Shown: positions 12,142 through 24,561, counted from the first letter of the stretch. The stretch: DNA of 64,000 bases from Labia minor (GCA_963082975.1 OY720345.1:15712491-15776490), one strand, 5' to 3'. The notes: generated by a model from the sequence alone, not told the origin. Made by a program: numbers and translations.

Positions 12142-12408
12142 CAGGAGTTCTTAACCTTTCAGGTTCTGTGCCCCCCTTAAAACACTGATGTGAGGTCACG
12201 CTCCCCTGTTTCAGAGTATCGCAAAATCATCTGACTTATTTTTTAGAACCATTTTGGAAAAAATTGACAAAATCGGAAATGTTCCGAAAGTTTGGCCACA
12301 AAACCATCACAATTTTTTTTAGAACAAAATTTTCAAAAATTTGTGGTCACTTGAAATGCCTTAGCGGGCACTTGATATACTTGCGCCCCCCAAGGTTGAG
12401 AACCACTG
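12142..12408. mobile_element. hAT-type MITE with perfect target duplication
   Basis: The ends are CAGGAGTTCTTAACCTTTC and AAGGTTGAGAACCACTG. The 8-bp duplication GGCTAAGG flanks both sides (12134-12141 and 12409-12416). Non-coding. Confidence 0.9.
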
Positions 12409-12416
12409 GGCTAAGG

Positions 12417-13409
12417 GGAAATTTCTTTTCCTTTTCCTCTACTGAAAATTTTTGTAAATTTTAAATTAAAAAAGATATAAGTTAATACATCTCTTAATTT
12501 TTAAACAAATAAATATTGATACATTTTATTTTAAAACCTATTTACTGTCTAATCAATTCAAAATATTCGTTATCTCACAAATATTTTGACCAAATTTAAA
12601 TTAATTCTTTTCTATTTTCAATAATTGGCGGTATTTAATATTTTGTTTTTCAAGATCGATGAACCAACCAATCTACCATTGACAGAAAGAGGAGGATTCT
12701 GAGAGAATAAATCATTCGGGTTTACCATAATAGCATCCAATAGCCACTTGAATGAAATAAGCCGAAATAAGTAAATATAAGCCAACATCTCAAGATAAAG
12801 TAACGAACCTTTGGTTGTTTGAAAAATGAAAAGCGGCGGTAGCAAAAGGAAACACACCCAAGCAAAGTGTCTTGAGATTCAAAACGAACATCAAAGCTAC
12901 TCGTATTGATTTAAAGAAATGTTTAAGTAGTAATAATCAAAAGAAAAGCATTTTAAAAGGAAACAAATGAACAATTGTAAAGCATCGAATGATTAAATAT
13001 ACATGTCGGATTAATAAATATCGATATATATATATATATATATATATACCTATATATGAATATATTTTATTGAATAATTAGAAAAAAAAATCTAAAGGAG
13101 GCACCAAAGAAGATGGTAAAGTAACAATTGTTTATTATTTATTTATTTTTGTCAAAAATATTCTGTTATACAACTTATCTGTATCCTCTCAACAATTGAA
13201 CTAATTATAATTTGAAAATGTATAGTTGAGGCTCATCCAATTCTGAACAATCAAGTAACTAAAGTATTTCAAGGAGAAGAATTAAAATTTGGAGTGAACT
13301 TCGACATAACTTCCACTAATTTTCCAAATGAGTAATGATTGAGTAAACGAGATACCTCTGACTTTTGTATGCAAGGACAACGCCTATCAAGTCTATTATA
13401 TTAATGAGG
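12417..13409. other. Spacer with a moderately complex stretch at 12.62-12.88 kb
   Basis: Mostly AT-rich, with (TA)n at 13024-13048. The stretch 12620-12880 has mixed composition and a 79-codon minus-strand open frame without a recognisable domain. It could be an old repeat or conserved non-coding DNA; I cannot decide. Confidence 0.3.
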
Positions 13410-13520
13410 TGTCCTATGATCAGTAGAACGGGTCCTATCAACTTTTACCTTGATTTTCTTGATCGGAGGCGCTACTTTCTATTGAGTAATTTCCTAATTT
13501 TTATCCCAACTAGATAAATA
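13410..13520 (+). repeat. Family H repeat, copy 1
   Basis: The phrase around ATCAGTAGAACGGGTCCTA, then CTTGATCGGAGGCGCTACTTT, recurs with about 80-85 percent identity by eye at 56192-56290 in the same orientation. Class unknown. Confidence 0.55.
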
Positions 13521-13717
13521 CTCTTAACGGGGCACATTTTTATACAAATAAAGCATGCTAGAATATTTTTATTACAGATTTTATCACAGAATATAACTGT
13601 CGATACCAGCTAGTCTTGTTATACATCTTCATTGATTTTGAATTTTTCTCAAGATAACTGAATGAGTTGAAAAAAGACCAAATATTTTGTAAATAGTTTG
13701 GTGATTCTTGATTTTTT

Positions 13718-13925
13718 TCAGAACCTGAACGCGTTCCAGTACTTTTTCAAGTCCCGACAACTCCCACTTTAATCTACTGTCAGAATTTCATATTTTGTGT
13801 TCATTAATATTTTGTATAAGAATAAGAAAAAATAAAAACTTATATGGAAAAAAATAGTTTGCTGAAAATAGGACTTTTTTGCTTCCACTATGCGTACCAC
13901 TTCTTCTAATTTTACTATTACATCA
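13718..13925 (+). mobile_element. Truncated hAT-type MITE of the GTGTATTGG family
   Basis: It matches the elements at 28138 and 32831 from TTTTTTCAGAACCTGAACGC to ACATCACTG but lacks their first ~60 bp, including the left terminus. Confidence 0.7.
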
Positions 13926-14102
13926 CTGATAATGACGGAAAAAAATAAACACCAGTGTGGTGCTGTTGTCGGGCAATTAACCGATTGAGAAAATGCATTG
14001 CCATTGCTCGACATAGTGATAGTGATGGAAAAAAGTATACGCCCATATCGAGCTGCTATCCGAGAACACCACCACACTGGCGTTTACTTTTTTCCATCAC
14101 TG
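13926..14102. mobile_element. Inverted-repeat element (MITE-like)
   Basis: The left arm (GACGGAAAAAAATAAACACC, AGTGTGGTGCTGTTGTCGG) and right arm (CCGAGAACACCACCACACTGG, then TTTACTTTTTTCCATCACTG) are inverted matches of about 40 bp. A third partial copy, GTGATGGAAAAAAGTATACG, lies in the middle near 14023-14042, suggesting nesting or an internal duplication. No coding sequence. Confidence 0.6.
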
Positions 14103-14129
14103 TAAATTCTGGGTGACCACAATCTAAAC

Positions 14130-14517
14130 CAGGCCTGGCCAACCCGCGGCCCACCGTGAAAAATTGTGCGGCCCGCCAGTTAACTTCATTTAATTTCAGT
14201 TAAATTCATTTTTTTATTTAAAATATGTCCTACAATTTTTAAACTACATATTTGATTCCATAAAAAGGAAGAAAAAAGTTAGAAATGTAGAGAATATATT
14301 TTTTTTATTTTAAATTGTTATTATTATTTTTATTTAAAAAAAAAAAGTAGCCGAAAAATAATAAATAAAAACATTACTTAAACATTAAACATCAAGAAAG
14401 TATTAAAAGTGTTTTTTACAAAGTTTAAAGTCCTTTCCCTAAAATGCGGCTCCTGTAGCATGTAGCATTGCTCCTAATCAAAGAGGCTCATGGAGTCATT
14501 TGGGTTGGCCAGGCCTG
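14130..14517. mobile_element. hAT-type MITE
   Basis: The ends are CAGGCCTGGCCAACCC and GGGTTGGCCAGGCCTG, a perfect 16-bp inverted repeat. The flanks ATCTAAAC and ATCAAAAC agree in 7 of 8 positions, as expected for an aged target duplication. Non-coding. Confidence 0.85.
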
Positions 14518-14887
14518 ATCAAAACGCAATACAGAAGTTGTTGATATGGTGGAAAATCCAACGACACCACTCGATATCGTCAATCGGCAATAGATAATGA
14601 ACCAACTTATTATTTATTGCATTTGAATTTCAGTCGTTCTTCACCTTATACTCTCCAGACGTGGCTCTTTGCGACTTGTGTTTTATTTTTTTGAAGAGAA
14701 ATAGGATTCTATTCCATTATAAAAGTAATAAAAACTACTTTTTTAATAATATTTAGCTTTCCACACACTTTTTTTTATATTAAATCAAATTTAATAGAGA
14801 ATAATTTATTTTGATATCAATATAAATAATATTTTATTTAAAAACATTTAATTTTTTTTTCGTGTATTAAATTAATTAAATAATATT
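14518..14887. other. Spacer
   Basis: Short unique stretch, AT-rich towards its right end. The part 14530-14690 has mixed composition but nothing I can name. Confidence 0.35.
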
Positions 14888-15482
14888 TTTACTATCTCGC
14901 CAGAGATAGTATTGCGATCACGAAAATTTTCGATGTCGAGATTTTGATGTTTTTATACGTTTTGAAGTTTCCTGAATCATTTTCACTAAGGTTGAGAAAA
15001 ATGTCTGTGTGTATGTATGTATGTGTATGTGTGTAAGTTTATGTATGTAGACAAGATTACGCAAAAACGGTTTGAGCTATAATCATGAAATTTGGTTCAC
15101 CGGCATTATTCAAAATTCGTAGTTTTCTATCAACTTTTGAGAAATGTTGTTTATTCGATAGAGGACCATTACCTACCACGTTTTCATTTTTTGTTTCCTC
15201 TAAACTGCCCGTAAAAATAAAGAAATATGTTTGATAATTTTTCACATGATTAATAATTGTATAAAACTGCTATATATATATAATTTCAGCTTGATTGATT
15301 CGTTGAAATTACCAGAATTAATTTTTTAACACTGCAAATCTCACGCGCCAACACGTGACGTGATGCCATCAACAAAAAGCCAAACATGCGCTGGTTTAAT
15401 ATTTATTATTTATAATTTATAATTAATTAAATTTAATTTAAATATTCAAATTGCGAGATAGTCGAGTGGACACACCCCAGCT
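14888..15482 (-). repeat. Family A, most complete copy (A4)
   Basis: About 0.6 kb on the minus strand. The left end TTACTATCTCGCCAGAGATA is followed by TTGCGATCACGAAAATTTTC and a GTATGTAT-rich microsatellite; the right end is TTGCGAGATAGTCGAGTGG then CACCCCAGCTT. The ACTATCTCG motif occurs inverted at the two ends. The 62-codon open frame inside has no recognisable domain, so the family appears non-autonomous. Confidence 0.75.
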
Positions 15483-15749
15483 TATTTAAAATTATTTTTT
15501 AATTCAATATCGAAAATGAAATAAAGTTGAAGTCTAAAAATGTTTTTTTTTTCCAATTTTTTAAGAAAATATCTATAATCTATAATCTAGAAATCTAGAT
15601 GATGATTTGTAATGATAGAATATCCAAAAAAATATGTACTTAACAAATTTTTCTTGATTAATGATATGTATTTATAGAAAAAAAAATCAGTATCTACTAT
15701 TATAATTAATTTATTTATTTTTATCTAATCATAATTATTTTTCTATTGA

Positions 15750-16090
15750 TGTTAGTTGAATTGATTGGCTTTGGCAATTCTTTAATGATTCGTTTGCGTT
15801 CATTGATAAAAATTTCCGGGTTTAATAGTTTCCCACCAAGGTTTGATCATCTCTGTCTGTCTGTGTGGACCAATAAGATCCAATCTGGACATGTTTATTA
15901 ATCATCCGGGCTTTTCATGTTATTAATATACGTCTGCAGACTGTCGGAATAAATTCTCCAACTGGAAGTGTAAGCTTTGAATGACTGTCAGGTTTTTTTT
16001 TTTGTTCTCTGCTTGTACTGAAAGCCAACACACTAGAAGATTCAATAATTTATAACTTGAAATCTTCCCCCTCAAGGACCATTTGACATT
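15750..16090. promoter_or_regulatory. Higher-complexity island, candidate regulatory element
   Basis: Unique sequence of balanced composition, including TTGATTGGCTTTGG, TTAATGATTCGTTTGCG, TGGACCAATAAGATCCAATC and TGTTTATTAATCATCC. Homeodomain-like TAAT and CCAAT-type sites are dense. It is an enhancer candidate by composition and motif density only. Confidence 0.3.
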
Positions 16091-16589
16091 TATATTTGTA
16101 TTAACGATATTTAATAAATTTCTCTTTAATTATTATCCATTTTTCTTTCCTCATTTGATGATGCTATATAATAAATATAAATATATTTTGGAAATCAGTA
16201 ATAAGGAATAAAAGGTAAAAAAAAAAACTATGACGAAATAAAATGTTAAATTATTTTTAAATTTTAAATTTAAGATGAAAGTAAAGAAAATTAATTTATT
16301 TATTAATTTATGTTTTTTCTATACATTTCGTTCTTTGGGATAGAAATGAAAGAGTCTTAACATTTAATTTATATATTAATTTTTAAGTTTAATTTTATTT
16401 ATTGGTTTTAATTTTATTCATATATAATAATTAATAATTATTAGAATAATAATTGTTTGCATTCATATCTAAACTTGTTATACTCGTATTGTATCTATCT
16501 CTATGTTTAAAATTGTGTGCATAATTTTAATGAAATTCACATATTAGAATATTCTTGAGACGAGGAATCGATACATATATATATATATT
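16091..16589. other. AT-rich spacer
   Basis: No gene or named repeat seen. Confidence 0.4.
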
Positions 16590-17725
16590 TAAGGTAATGG
16601 CACCAATAGATGACATTTTAAGCGCTCTTGCCACTATTTTCTTTTATAAAATTGAAACTATACGTCTCACAAAAAAATCCTTTTGGTTATTATAAAGCTT
16701 ATCTTACCTTATAAATTTTTTTATATGAGTTTAAGAGGAAATATATTTTTTTTCCAAAGTAATCAAATGGCACCTATAGATGACACCAAAAATTTTGGTG
16801 GAACCTAATGATGACAATTATGGAACCCAAAGATGATATCTACTTTTTTTCACTTCGTTTGCTCTCTTTATCTTCAACTTATTTATTTACAAAGTAAAAC
16901 ATCTTTCCAACATCGCGTTGCTGCTTTAACTTTAGTTATAATAAAAAAAATCAGGTTTCATATAATGATACATTCGATATATTTATTGGGATTGATTTTA
17001 TTTTTAGCTGATTATTATAATAAAATAAAAAATTGATTTTAAACAAATATTTTTTTAATTTTGCATTTTTAATTATACATTGAGAACAGAGTAATTTAAA
17101 AAAATTTTCAAAAAAAGTGTTTGAAGTTCTGGAACAGAAAAAATTTTTCTGACAATGAGAAACCTAAAGATAAAACACAGTGTCACCTTTAGGTTCCTAT
17201 ATCAATTCAGACATGAAACTTGGTGGAATTATATAAAATTATCTCCTCTTTACAGCTATTAATATAATAGACAATTTTTTAAAAAACCTACTTATAGCTG
17301 ACATTGCTGTCATCTATAGGAAAACAAATTTTAGGGGCACCTATAGATAACACGGTTGATAAAAAAGATACTTTTAAAAATTAGCTGTTTAAATTGAAGT
17401 AATTTATATCTATATTAAGTCTATTTTATTATGTAGTTATTAAATTCTTGATAAATATTAAAATAAAAATATAAAATACTAATTATGAACATTACTTACT
17501 AAGGTTATCTTTAAGATTTGTTGAAAAAATCAATTGTTGACCATTCGGTCTGCTTTTCAAGTTAAAAGAAAAAAATAGGGCGACTAATTTTATTGTTGTA
17601 GGATATCTCAGGTGGAGGAAAAACAAAACTATTATTTAAAAATAAAAATTCCGCCTATGTTTTAAAATTTGCTTATTTTTTTAGTTTAAATTCAAAATTG
17701 TCATCTATAGGTGCCATTACCTTAT
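16590..17725. mobile_element. 1.1-kb TIR element with iterated GGCACCTATAGATGACA motif
   Basis: The left end TAAGGTAATGGCACCAATAG and right end CTATAGGTGCCATTACCTTA are inverted matches extending about 30 bp. The terminal motif also recurs inside at about 16769-16787, 17299-17320 and 17335-17356 in both orientations, with weaker versions near 16820 and 17162-17200. Only a low-complexity 67-codon open frame is present. Superfamily not identified. Confidence 0.7.
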
Positions 17726-18435
17726 GTAAAGATTCATCTTTTTATATGATCTTTACCTCGGTTCAAAGAACCGGTCTCTATCGATTCGTTAATGAATACA
17801 AAATAATATAATTCTAGCAATTTCCACGAATTATTTAAAAATATAAAAAAAAATTGTTATTATAATCTCTCAACTAACCATCCCTTATCTTCTACATTTA
17901 TTTATTCTAATGCATATTTAATTATTCATTTATAAAACAAAGATAGATTATATATATTAATAATTATTTAAAATTCATATCATATATATTTTAGATATAG
18001 TATAATATATATATATATATATATAAGTATAAAGATTAAATTTATATTATACTATAAAATATAATTCATATGATAAGTCACGTGAAAACATTGCAATATT
18101 GTAATAATAAATATATTTATTTAATAATACATAATTTAGAAAAAATCAAAAGAAATTTATTAAAGGTTTCTGTAAGATGCAAATTTCATAAAAAATAATA
18201 AACTACTTTAAAATCACTGAATCAATACAATAATATTAATAATAAATAATCGCAATAATAAATCTAAAGAATTAATTTTAGATTCATTTACTAATGTATT
18301 ATCAATTCTATAAATTATTATTATTAAGACAATTGTATGATCTACACACATTTATTCTTTCAATTTTTGATCTAATTTCTGATTTAATTATTTTTGCTAG
18401 TGTTTTATTTATCCGTTTGTGCTATTTTAATAACT
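17726..18435. other. AT-rich spacer
   Basis: Contains (TA)n at 18003-18026. No gene recognised. Confidence 0.4.
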
Positions 18436-19000
18436 ACTTGGTTAACCGAGCCGCAGCTCGGTACTTTAACAAAAGTTATTTCTTATGAAGTATTATTGTA
18501 ATATATTTAAGAATAGAATTATTATTTAAAATAAATAAACGACAAAATAGATGAAACACACAATTTCAAATAATTTAAAAGAACATAAATTAAAAAAAAA
18601 ATAGTCATAAAAGATACAGCCATCAAACGTACGTATTAATGCAGTGAAAGACAGAAAAGTATGACCTGTGGATATATAACATAATATATATTTCGCGTAA
18701 TTTGATTACAAAATATTATTAAAATAAATATTTTAAATTTTATTTTATTAATAATATTTTGTATTTAAGGAAGCGTTGTCCGGCGTTGCCCGGTGTCAAT
18801 TTTTATTATTAAAATTCCTATTTTAAATTAAGAAAACTAGCAAAGATGATTTTTTCTGAGGCTGAAACCTATACATATCGATTTTTCTTTATAAATATTA
18901 TCTATGGTGTGAATTTCAAAAAAAAAACCTTAGAGCGATTTAAAATTTAATAAATATATATACAATTTTTGCTAGTATAATAAGATAAGATAAGATATAT
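18436..19000 (+). repeat. Family C dispersed repeat (copy C1)
   Basis: It begins CTTGGTTAACCGAGCCGC, then AGCTCGGTACTTTAA. The middle has AAAGACAGAAAAGTATGACC and GGAAGCGTTGTCCGGCG, and the end is TTTTGCTAGTATAATAAGAT followed by a short GATAA tandem. The layout parallels family B. No coding sequence. Confidence 0.75.
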
Positions 19001-19256
19001 AATATTATATCTAAGTAAATGAAAGTAAAAATAAAAAAAGATAGAAAAATTGATTGAGTATTAAATCAGACTTGGACTTGTCACAATTCTGCAAAACGCC
19101 ATCATCTCGACTCCGTGTTTTTCTCTGACAAAAGAGAACTTATTTTATGATACATGTCTCTCTTTCTCTTTCTCTCTCTCCCTCCCTCTATCTCATTGAA
19201 ACTAGAATACAAATCTCCTGATTGTCGAAGCGACATGAGAGATTGATGGCTCTTTA

Positions 19257-19293
<37 letters not shown>

Positions 19294-21145
19294 TATATAT
19301 ATATTTGTGTGTTCTCCCCCATCTATTCCCTCCACCCCCTACTCCTCTAGGTACATCACTATTCAATTCGTAAAATAAATTTATGACAACCTAGATCACA
19401 CTATATTTGAAACACCCTGTTTAGTATCCTACAAGCGAAAGCAACAAAAAGACAACCAACTGTTTTTTTTTATATATTAAACAACTCTTTCCCTATTCGT
19501 AAGTCAAAAGTTGTCTTCTCATCAATTTAAACGATTCACTCTCTACATCGGGCACTTTAAGAAATGTTAATCATAACAATAATATTATTTTAATAAAAAA
19601 TAAATAAATAGTAATAAATTATGAATAAAAATAAAATAATTAGTTTTATTGATTAACTCTAAAAATCAATATTCAAGTGAATTTAAAAAATAAAACGAAC
19701 AAATAAATAAATAAAAATCATTATTCTAACTATTAAATTGTTTTATTAAAAATGAGACAACAAATTATTAAACTAAATTTGATGATGTTGGTTCAATATA
19801 TTATTATAAAGCAAAAAATAAAAAATAAAAAAACGTTGAAATGATTGAAACTTTATTGTGATGTATTATTGAGACTTTAAAATAATATTATAGAAGACTG
19901 TAATGAAATTAAGTAATTCGTATGATCATAATTAATTAATATTATTTATTATTTAAATTTCATTTTAATTTTTTACAATAAGAATTAAAAAAATAGAAAA
20001 TGTTGAATTTAAAATAATTTACTATAAAAAGAATTATTATATTATTAATTTAAAAATTTATTTTCTAAACCTAGTATTACTTTAGAGAATCCATAAAGTT
20101 AGATTTGAGAAAATTGAATGAGATATGAGCTGTATGGACGAATGTTTGGTTTGAGTTCAAAAGAAGATAAATAATATTATAAAATTTAAATATCTTTAAT
20201 TTACATTTTATCTAATAATTCTGTATAGAAAAAAAAAATAATCAATTTGATTGTTCTCCCTTGCCACCTACTTCTGACTAAATGCATACTTTTCCTGCCT
20301 CTTCAGTCAATTAATTGAATATTTACACTGCCTGTTCCAGCATTCAAGTCTCTCATTCATTTATTTCATTCAAATATAAATAAATGTATCAATTGATTAA
20401 CTAATATTTTTTATAAATAATTATCTTTTTAATGAATAAATAAATAAAAATATTTATATTAAATTTTTATTGCCTATTTGACAATTAATTAGTCTATCAC
20501 CAATGGAAGATATATTTTTGGCCCTCTCTCACCAAAAAATATATAATTCAAGATTGAAATTGAACAATTTCTCCCTCTCTTAATTTCTTATTTACATCTT
20601 AATTATAAAAATAGGTTTAATAATTTCTTTCTTATTTACTATTTACACTCTGTTATAATCATTTAGATTTTAATTATGTTGATATGGGTGCGTTCTTTTC
20701 AGAGAATATAAATTGAATGAAATTTATCTTTTATCATTTTTATTACTCATTAAAACTAAAATCATTAAATTGATCCCTTAGCTGATGGATACTGTTTTGA
20801 GAAATTATTTTAAGCTTGTTCATCAGTTACATTATATCTTTCAATTGAGATAAATTATTTTCTCTCGTTTAATAATTCTTTTAAATATGACAGTTCACTG
20901 TCATATTTAACAGTGAAAAAGTTTACGTTTTGCTCATGATTTCTATGATAAATAATCTTTGTTTTCTATCACTTTGTAAAGTTGCCTCCATCATTTTAGA
21001 TTCATCCTGTATAAAATTTTGGACTCATAATTTAATAAAATACACGAGTATCTATATATTTAATAATGAATGTTAGCGATAAAAGCTCTCATCATATGAC
21101 CAATTTTTATGACATTTTGCAAATATATGGATTTTTTCATGGAGA
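19001..21145. other. AT-rich spacer with microsatellites
   Basis: A (TA)n tract lies at 19257-19306 with a C/T-rich tract beside it (19156-19200). The rest is AT-rich. No gene or transposon end recognised. Confidence 0.4.
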
Positions 21146-21337
21146 ATGGCGCTGAAGCACATCAACTTTTATACCGTCAAACTAATCGTTATGAAAATTG
21201 ATAGCTATAAGCATATAGTTGAGCACATCCATTTTGTTCCAACTTTGCACCAGAAGGCGCTGAAGTACATCAACTTCTCTACTGTCGAACCGATCCCTAA
21301 CATTGGTAGATATAGATTGATAAATATGTTCAATTAG
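21146..21337 (+). other. Short in-frame direct duplication, possible coding relic
   Basis: GGCGCTGAAG at 21148 and 21256 starts two similar segments 108 bp apart, a multiple of three. In the 63-codon open frame they read ALKHINFYTVKLI and ALKYINFSTVEPI. Differences fall partly at third positions, which hints that the repeat once coded for protein. Family not recognised; too short to call a gene. Confidence 0.25.
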
Positions 21338-22000
21338 ATTAATTTTAAATTGCGCTTGTATAGTCGATAAATGTCAGGAGATGGATGGCACACAGCTACT
21401 AACATTATAAAACAAGTTAATGTAGAAATTGATAACCAATGACGAGTATATTAGCATAATTATTGATCTCTAAATATATTTTAATAGCAGTTTTAGCTTT
21501 CGACAGGGGAGCTATTCCATATATAATTTATATATATATATATATTTTATTAGAAAATTATTTATATAAAATAAATTATAAATATTGTATTTATTTATTC
21601 ATTAATTCATTAATAATATATTAACAATTGTTCATTCCTACTTCTCTTTTTCATCTTCTTCTTTCAAGGTATATTTAGTTCAAAATATCTTCTTTTAAGA
21701 TTTTAAATATTTCCCTTTCCTTTTAATAGATACTATTAATAATTATTTTTTTTTTTTAAAAAAAAAAGATTGAATTAAAAGATAAAGAGACATTTTAGTG
21801 TAATTCTAGACGTGAATTTCGAAAAAACGATACCTGTTCCTCCACCCCAATTCATGGTTCTTTTTTTCTCTTAAAAGGCTAACATAACATAATAAAATAT
21901 ATATAAAGTTTAGAAGTGAAATTAATAGTCCCCTCCCTTTCAAGCCTTTAGCTGATTTATTCAATATTGCACGTGATAATTTGATTAATGAGCCAAGGCC
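21338..22000. other. AT-rich spacer
   Basis: No gene or named repeat seen. Confidence 0.4.
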
Positions 22001-22470
22001 TCGTACGCATATATTATCACCTATCTAGAAATTCATCTTGCGATTTTTTTCCACTGATTCTTGTTCTTTCTGGATGAGAAGGTTATGCTTGCCTATTTTT
22101 AATTTATTTCCCATTTAGTAGTCATTTGGCTAAAAGACCACCACTACGGCTTGTTTGTATTTAAAGTCATAAGTTAATACCAGCCTAGAAATCTGATATT
22201 AAAGAAAATCCTGTTCCGTTTGCAAGAGGGATAGGCAGAGGAAGGGACGGGGGAGGGAACACAAAGATTTAAGAGCTAACTCCAAATTCTCACTATTTTA
22301 TAATTCTTTCCCCCCTCCCCTCCCTCCCCACCCCATCACCCACAATACCTGATTCTTACTGTCACATACACACAGAGAGAGAGAGAGAAATGGAGAGAAG
22401 AATTTCATGCCAGACTGAAATATCTTGGAAATATCCTATAGATTTAACCACTTGGGTAAAGAAATATGCC
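22001..22470. promoter_or_regulatory. Higher-complexity island with C-rich tract and GA repeat
   Basis: Unique sequence of mixed composition (22030-22270) is followed by a C/T-rich tract (22310-22345) and (GA)n at about 22372-22388. GAGA-type repeats and C tracts occur near promoters and enhancers, but nothing here proves function. Confidence 0.2.
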
Positions 22471-23238
22471 TAAATAATTCACTTTTTTTACTCGAAACCT
22501 TAAACCAAATTATCTATATATATCTATAAAAATAATTATATATAAGGCTGCTGTGTATGTATAATATATTTGCCAAGTATATATACTAATCTGTAAATAA
22601 TGGACTACAGTAAATTTGTACTAAATATATGTAGTTTAATACGAAAACTATGACTGACATATTTTTTCTCATAAATTAATGATAAAAACTGGAAAAGAAA
22701 ACAACTTGTGTTCAAAATATTTTCCAATGGAGAAATAAAAAGATAAACATCAACAATTATTAATTTATTAATTACCATTTATAGATTATTTTTTTATTAT
22801 GTTTTTTTAATTATACAATTAGTCATTTATATCTTAAAAATTAAAAATGGTTAAATAATATATGTATCTTAATTAAAATAGAGAATTTTGTTCAAATTTA
22901 AAAACACACAAGCTGTTCAAATATTTATATTAAAAATGTTTGTTTATCTTAAATCTTTTAGTAAAATTTAAAAAAAAATATGAAATTATGAATATTAATA
23001 ATATTTAAATTTGGAAAGTAATTCGAAATGATCGCAATTATCCAAGAGGAGAAGAAAAATAGTAAGTACATTGTATACCTATATATCTACTTTTATAAAA
23101 TACTACTAAGAATGGCGAGGGAGAGGCATATAGCTACCTTAACTAGATGGAATGACCGTCGACGAGGGACTTAACATCTTGTCCATTTATATATAAATAA
23201 ACTTTATATATATTATATTAATAATAATACATTATGGG
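22471..23238. other. AT-rich spacer
   Basis: No gene or named repeat seen. Confidence 0.4.
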
Positions 23239-23480
23239 CAGTGGCGTCGGGCCGGGGTGCACGGGGGAGGGGGGCACGTGCCCCCCAAACATTGTGGAAA
23301 AAATAAATTTAAAAGTGATTTTTTGTAACTGAGAACCCAAAAGAAAAAAAAACATCTTTAAATTACGTATAAGTATAGTCTATTAATAAATAAATAATTT
23401 ATTTTGTCAAAATTTTTTCTGTGGGAGACTCCCGGACCACCCCCCCCCCCCCCAACATTATAGATCACGCTACGCCACTG
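23239..23480. mobile_element. hAT-type MITE
   Basis: The ends are CAGTGGCGTCGG and CTACGCCACTG. Flanks ATTATGGG and ATTATGGA match in 7 of 8 positions. The interior has a GGGGGGCACGTGCCCCCC palindrome near 23270 and a C homopolymer near 23440. Non-coding. Confidence 0.85.
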
Positions 23481-23488
23481 ATTATGGA

Positions 23489-24308
23489 TATATATAAAAC
23501 ATATATTTTTCAAATTTCTTGTTAATTTTTTGATAGAATTAACGTTTTTGTTTATTTGTTAAGAGATTTAGATTTAGATTATGTTATATAAATTTATCAT
23601 GACAAAAGATTCAGTTGTATAAACAGTAAATGCTATTCTACACACAATTATGGTTATATTATATATGTTATATATGTCATATATATGAAAAGTTAACTAT
23701 TATTTTTATATGAATATATATGTATATATTCTATTGAATAAATATAACTGATTATATTTCATTTTTAATTAAAACAACAAGATATTCCGTTTATCTTGCA
23801 ACTTTTGATTTTGAATACATTAATTTAAATTTTAAACTAAGTAAGTATCTCTTTTTTTTATTTTATTTTATTTTTTTAAAATTTTTAATTTTCTTTTCTT
23901 ATTTTTTTTTTATTTTCTAGTAATCTTCATTGGAATTTAATTAAAAATTTCTCATATTTTTCTATCTAGAAATCTAGATTAATATTAATGATTGAGGACT
24001 TTATTTACAGCTCAACTATTAAATAAATATAAATCAATCACTTATATCTTAATCGATTATTAAAAAAAGCAGTATGAATAGATTTAATTGATTAATTTTA
24101 ATTTTATTTATATCTTAAAAAGAAATTCTGTTCTTGTTTATATATATATATACCAGACGCGAACCCGTTGCAAACGGTGTTTAAAATTTAAGTTTAAACT
24201 GAATTTGTAACTAACTTTATAATGTTACAGACATCAAATACATACGACGGAAATTATATAAATTGATATATACATATTGATTAATTGTTGAAAAATGTAA
24301 ATAAATAT
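23489..24308. other. AT-rich spacer
   Basis: No gene or named repeat seen. Confidence 0.4.
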
Positions 24309-24316
24309 ATTTAGAC

Positions 24317-24561
24317 CAGTGATTCTCAACCTGTGGGGCGCACCCCCCTAGGGGGCGCGAGCATACTAATGAGGAGAAGAGAAAATGTTATTTAAAAAAA
24401 TTGATTAAGCCAGTGAATGTAAAGAGGCTCTCAAAAAACATTTCCGATGGATCTAAAAAAAAAGGGAAAATGTTTTCATTTTATTGTATGCGGTGGAGAG
24501 GAGGGAGGGTACGATGAAAATTATGAATGAAAATTTGGCCGTGGATTGTTGAAAAACACTG
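24317..24561. mobile_element. hAT-type MITE
   Basis: The left end is CAGTGATTCTCAACCTG and the decayed right end TTGTTGAAAAACACTG. Flanks ATTTAGAC and ATTTAGAG match in 7 of 8 positions. It has the G/C-rich terminal block (CCCCCCTAGGGGGC) typical of this group. Non-coding. Confidence 0.85.
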
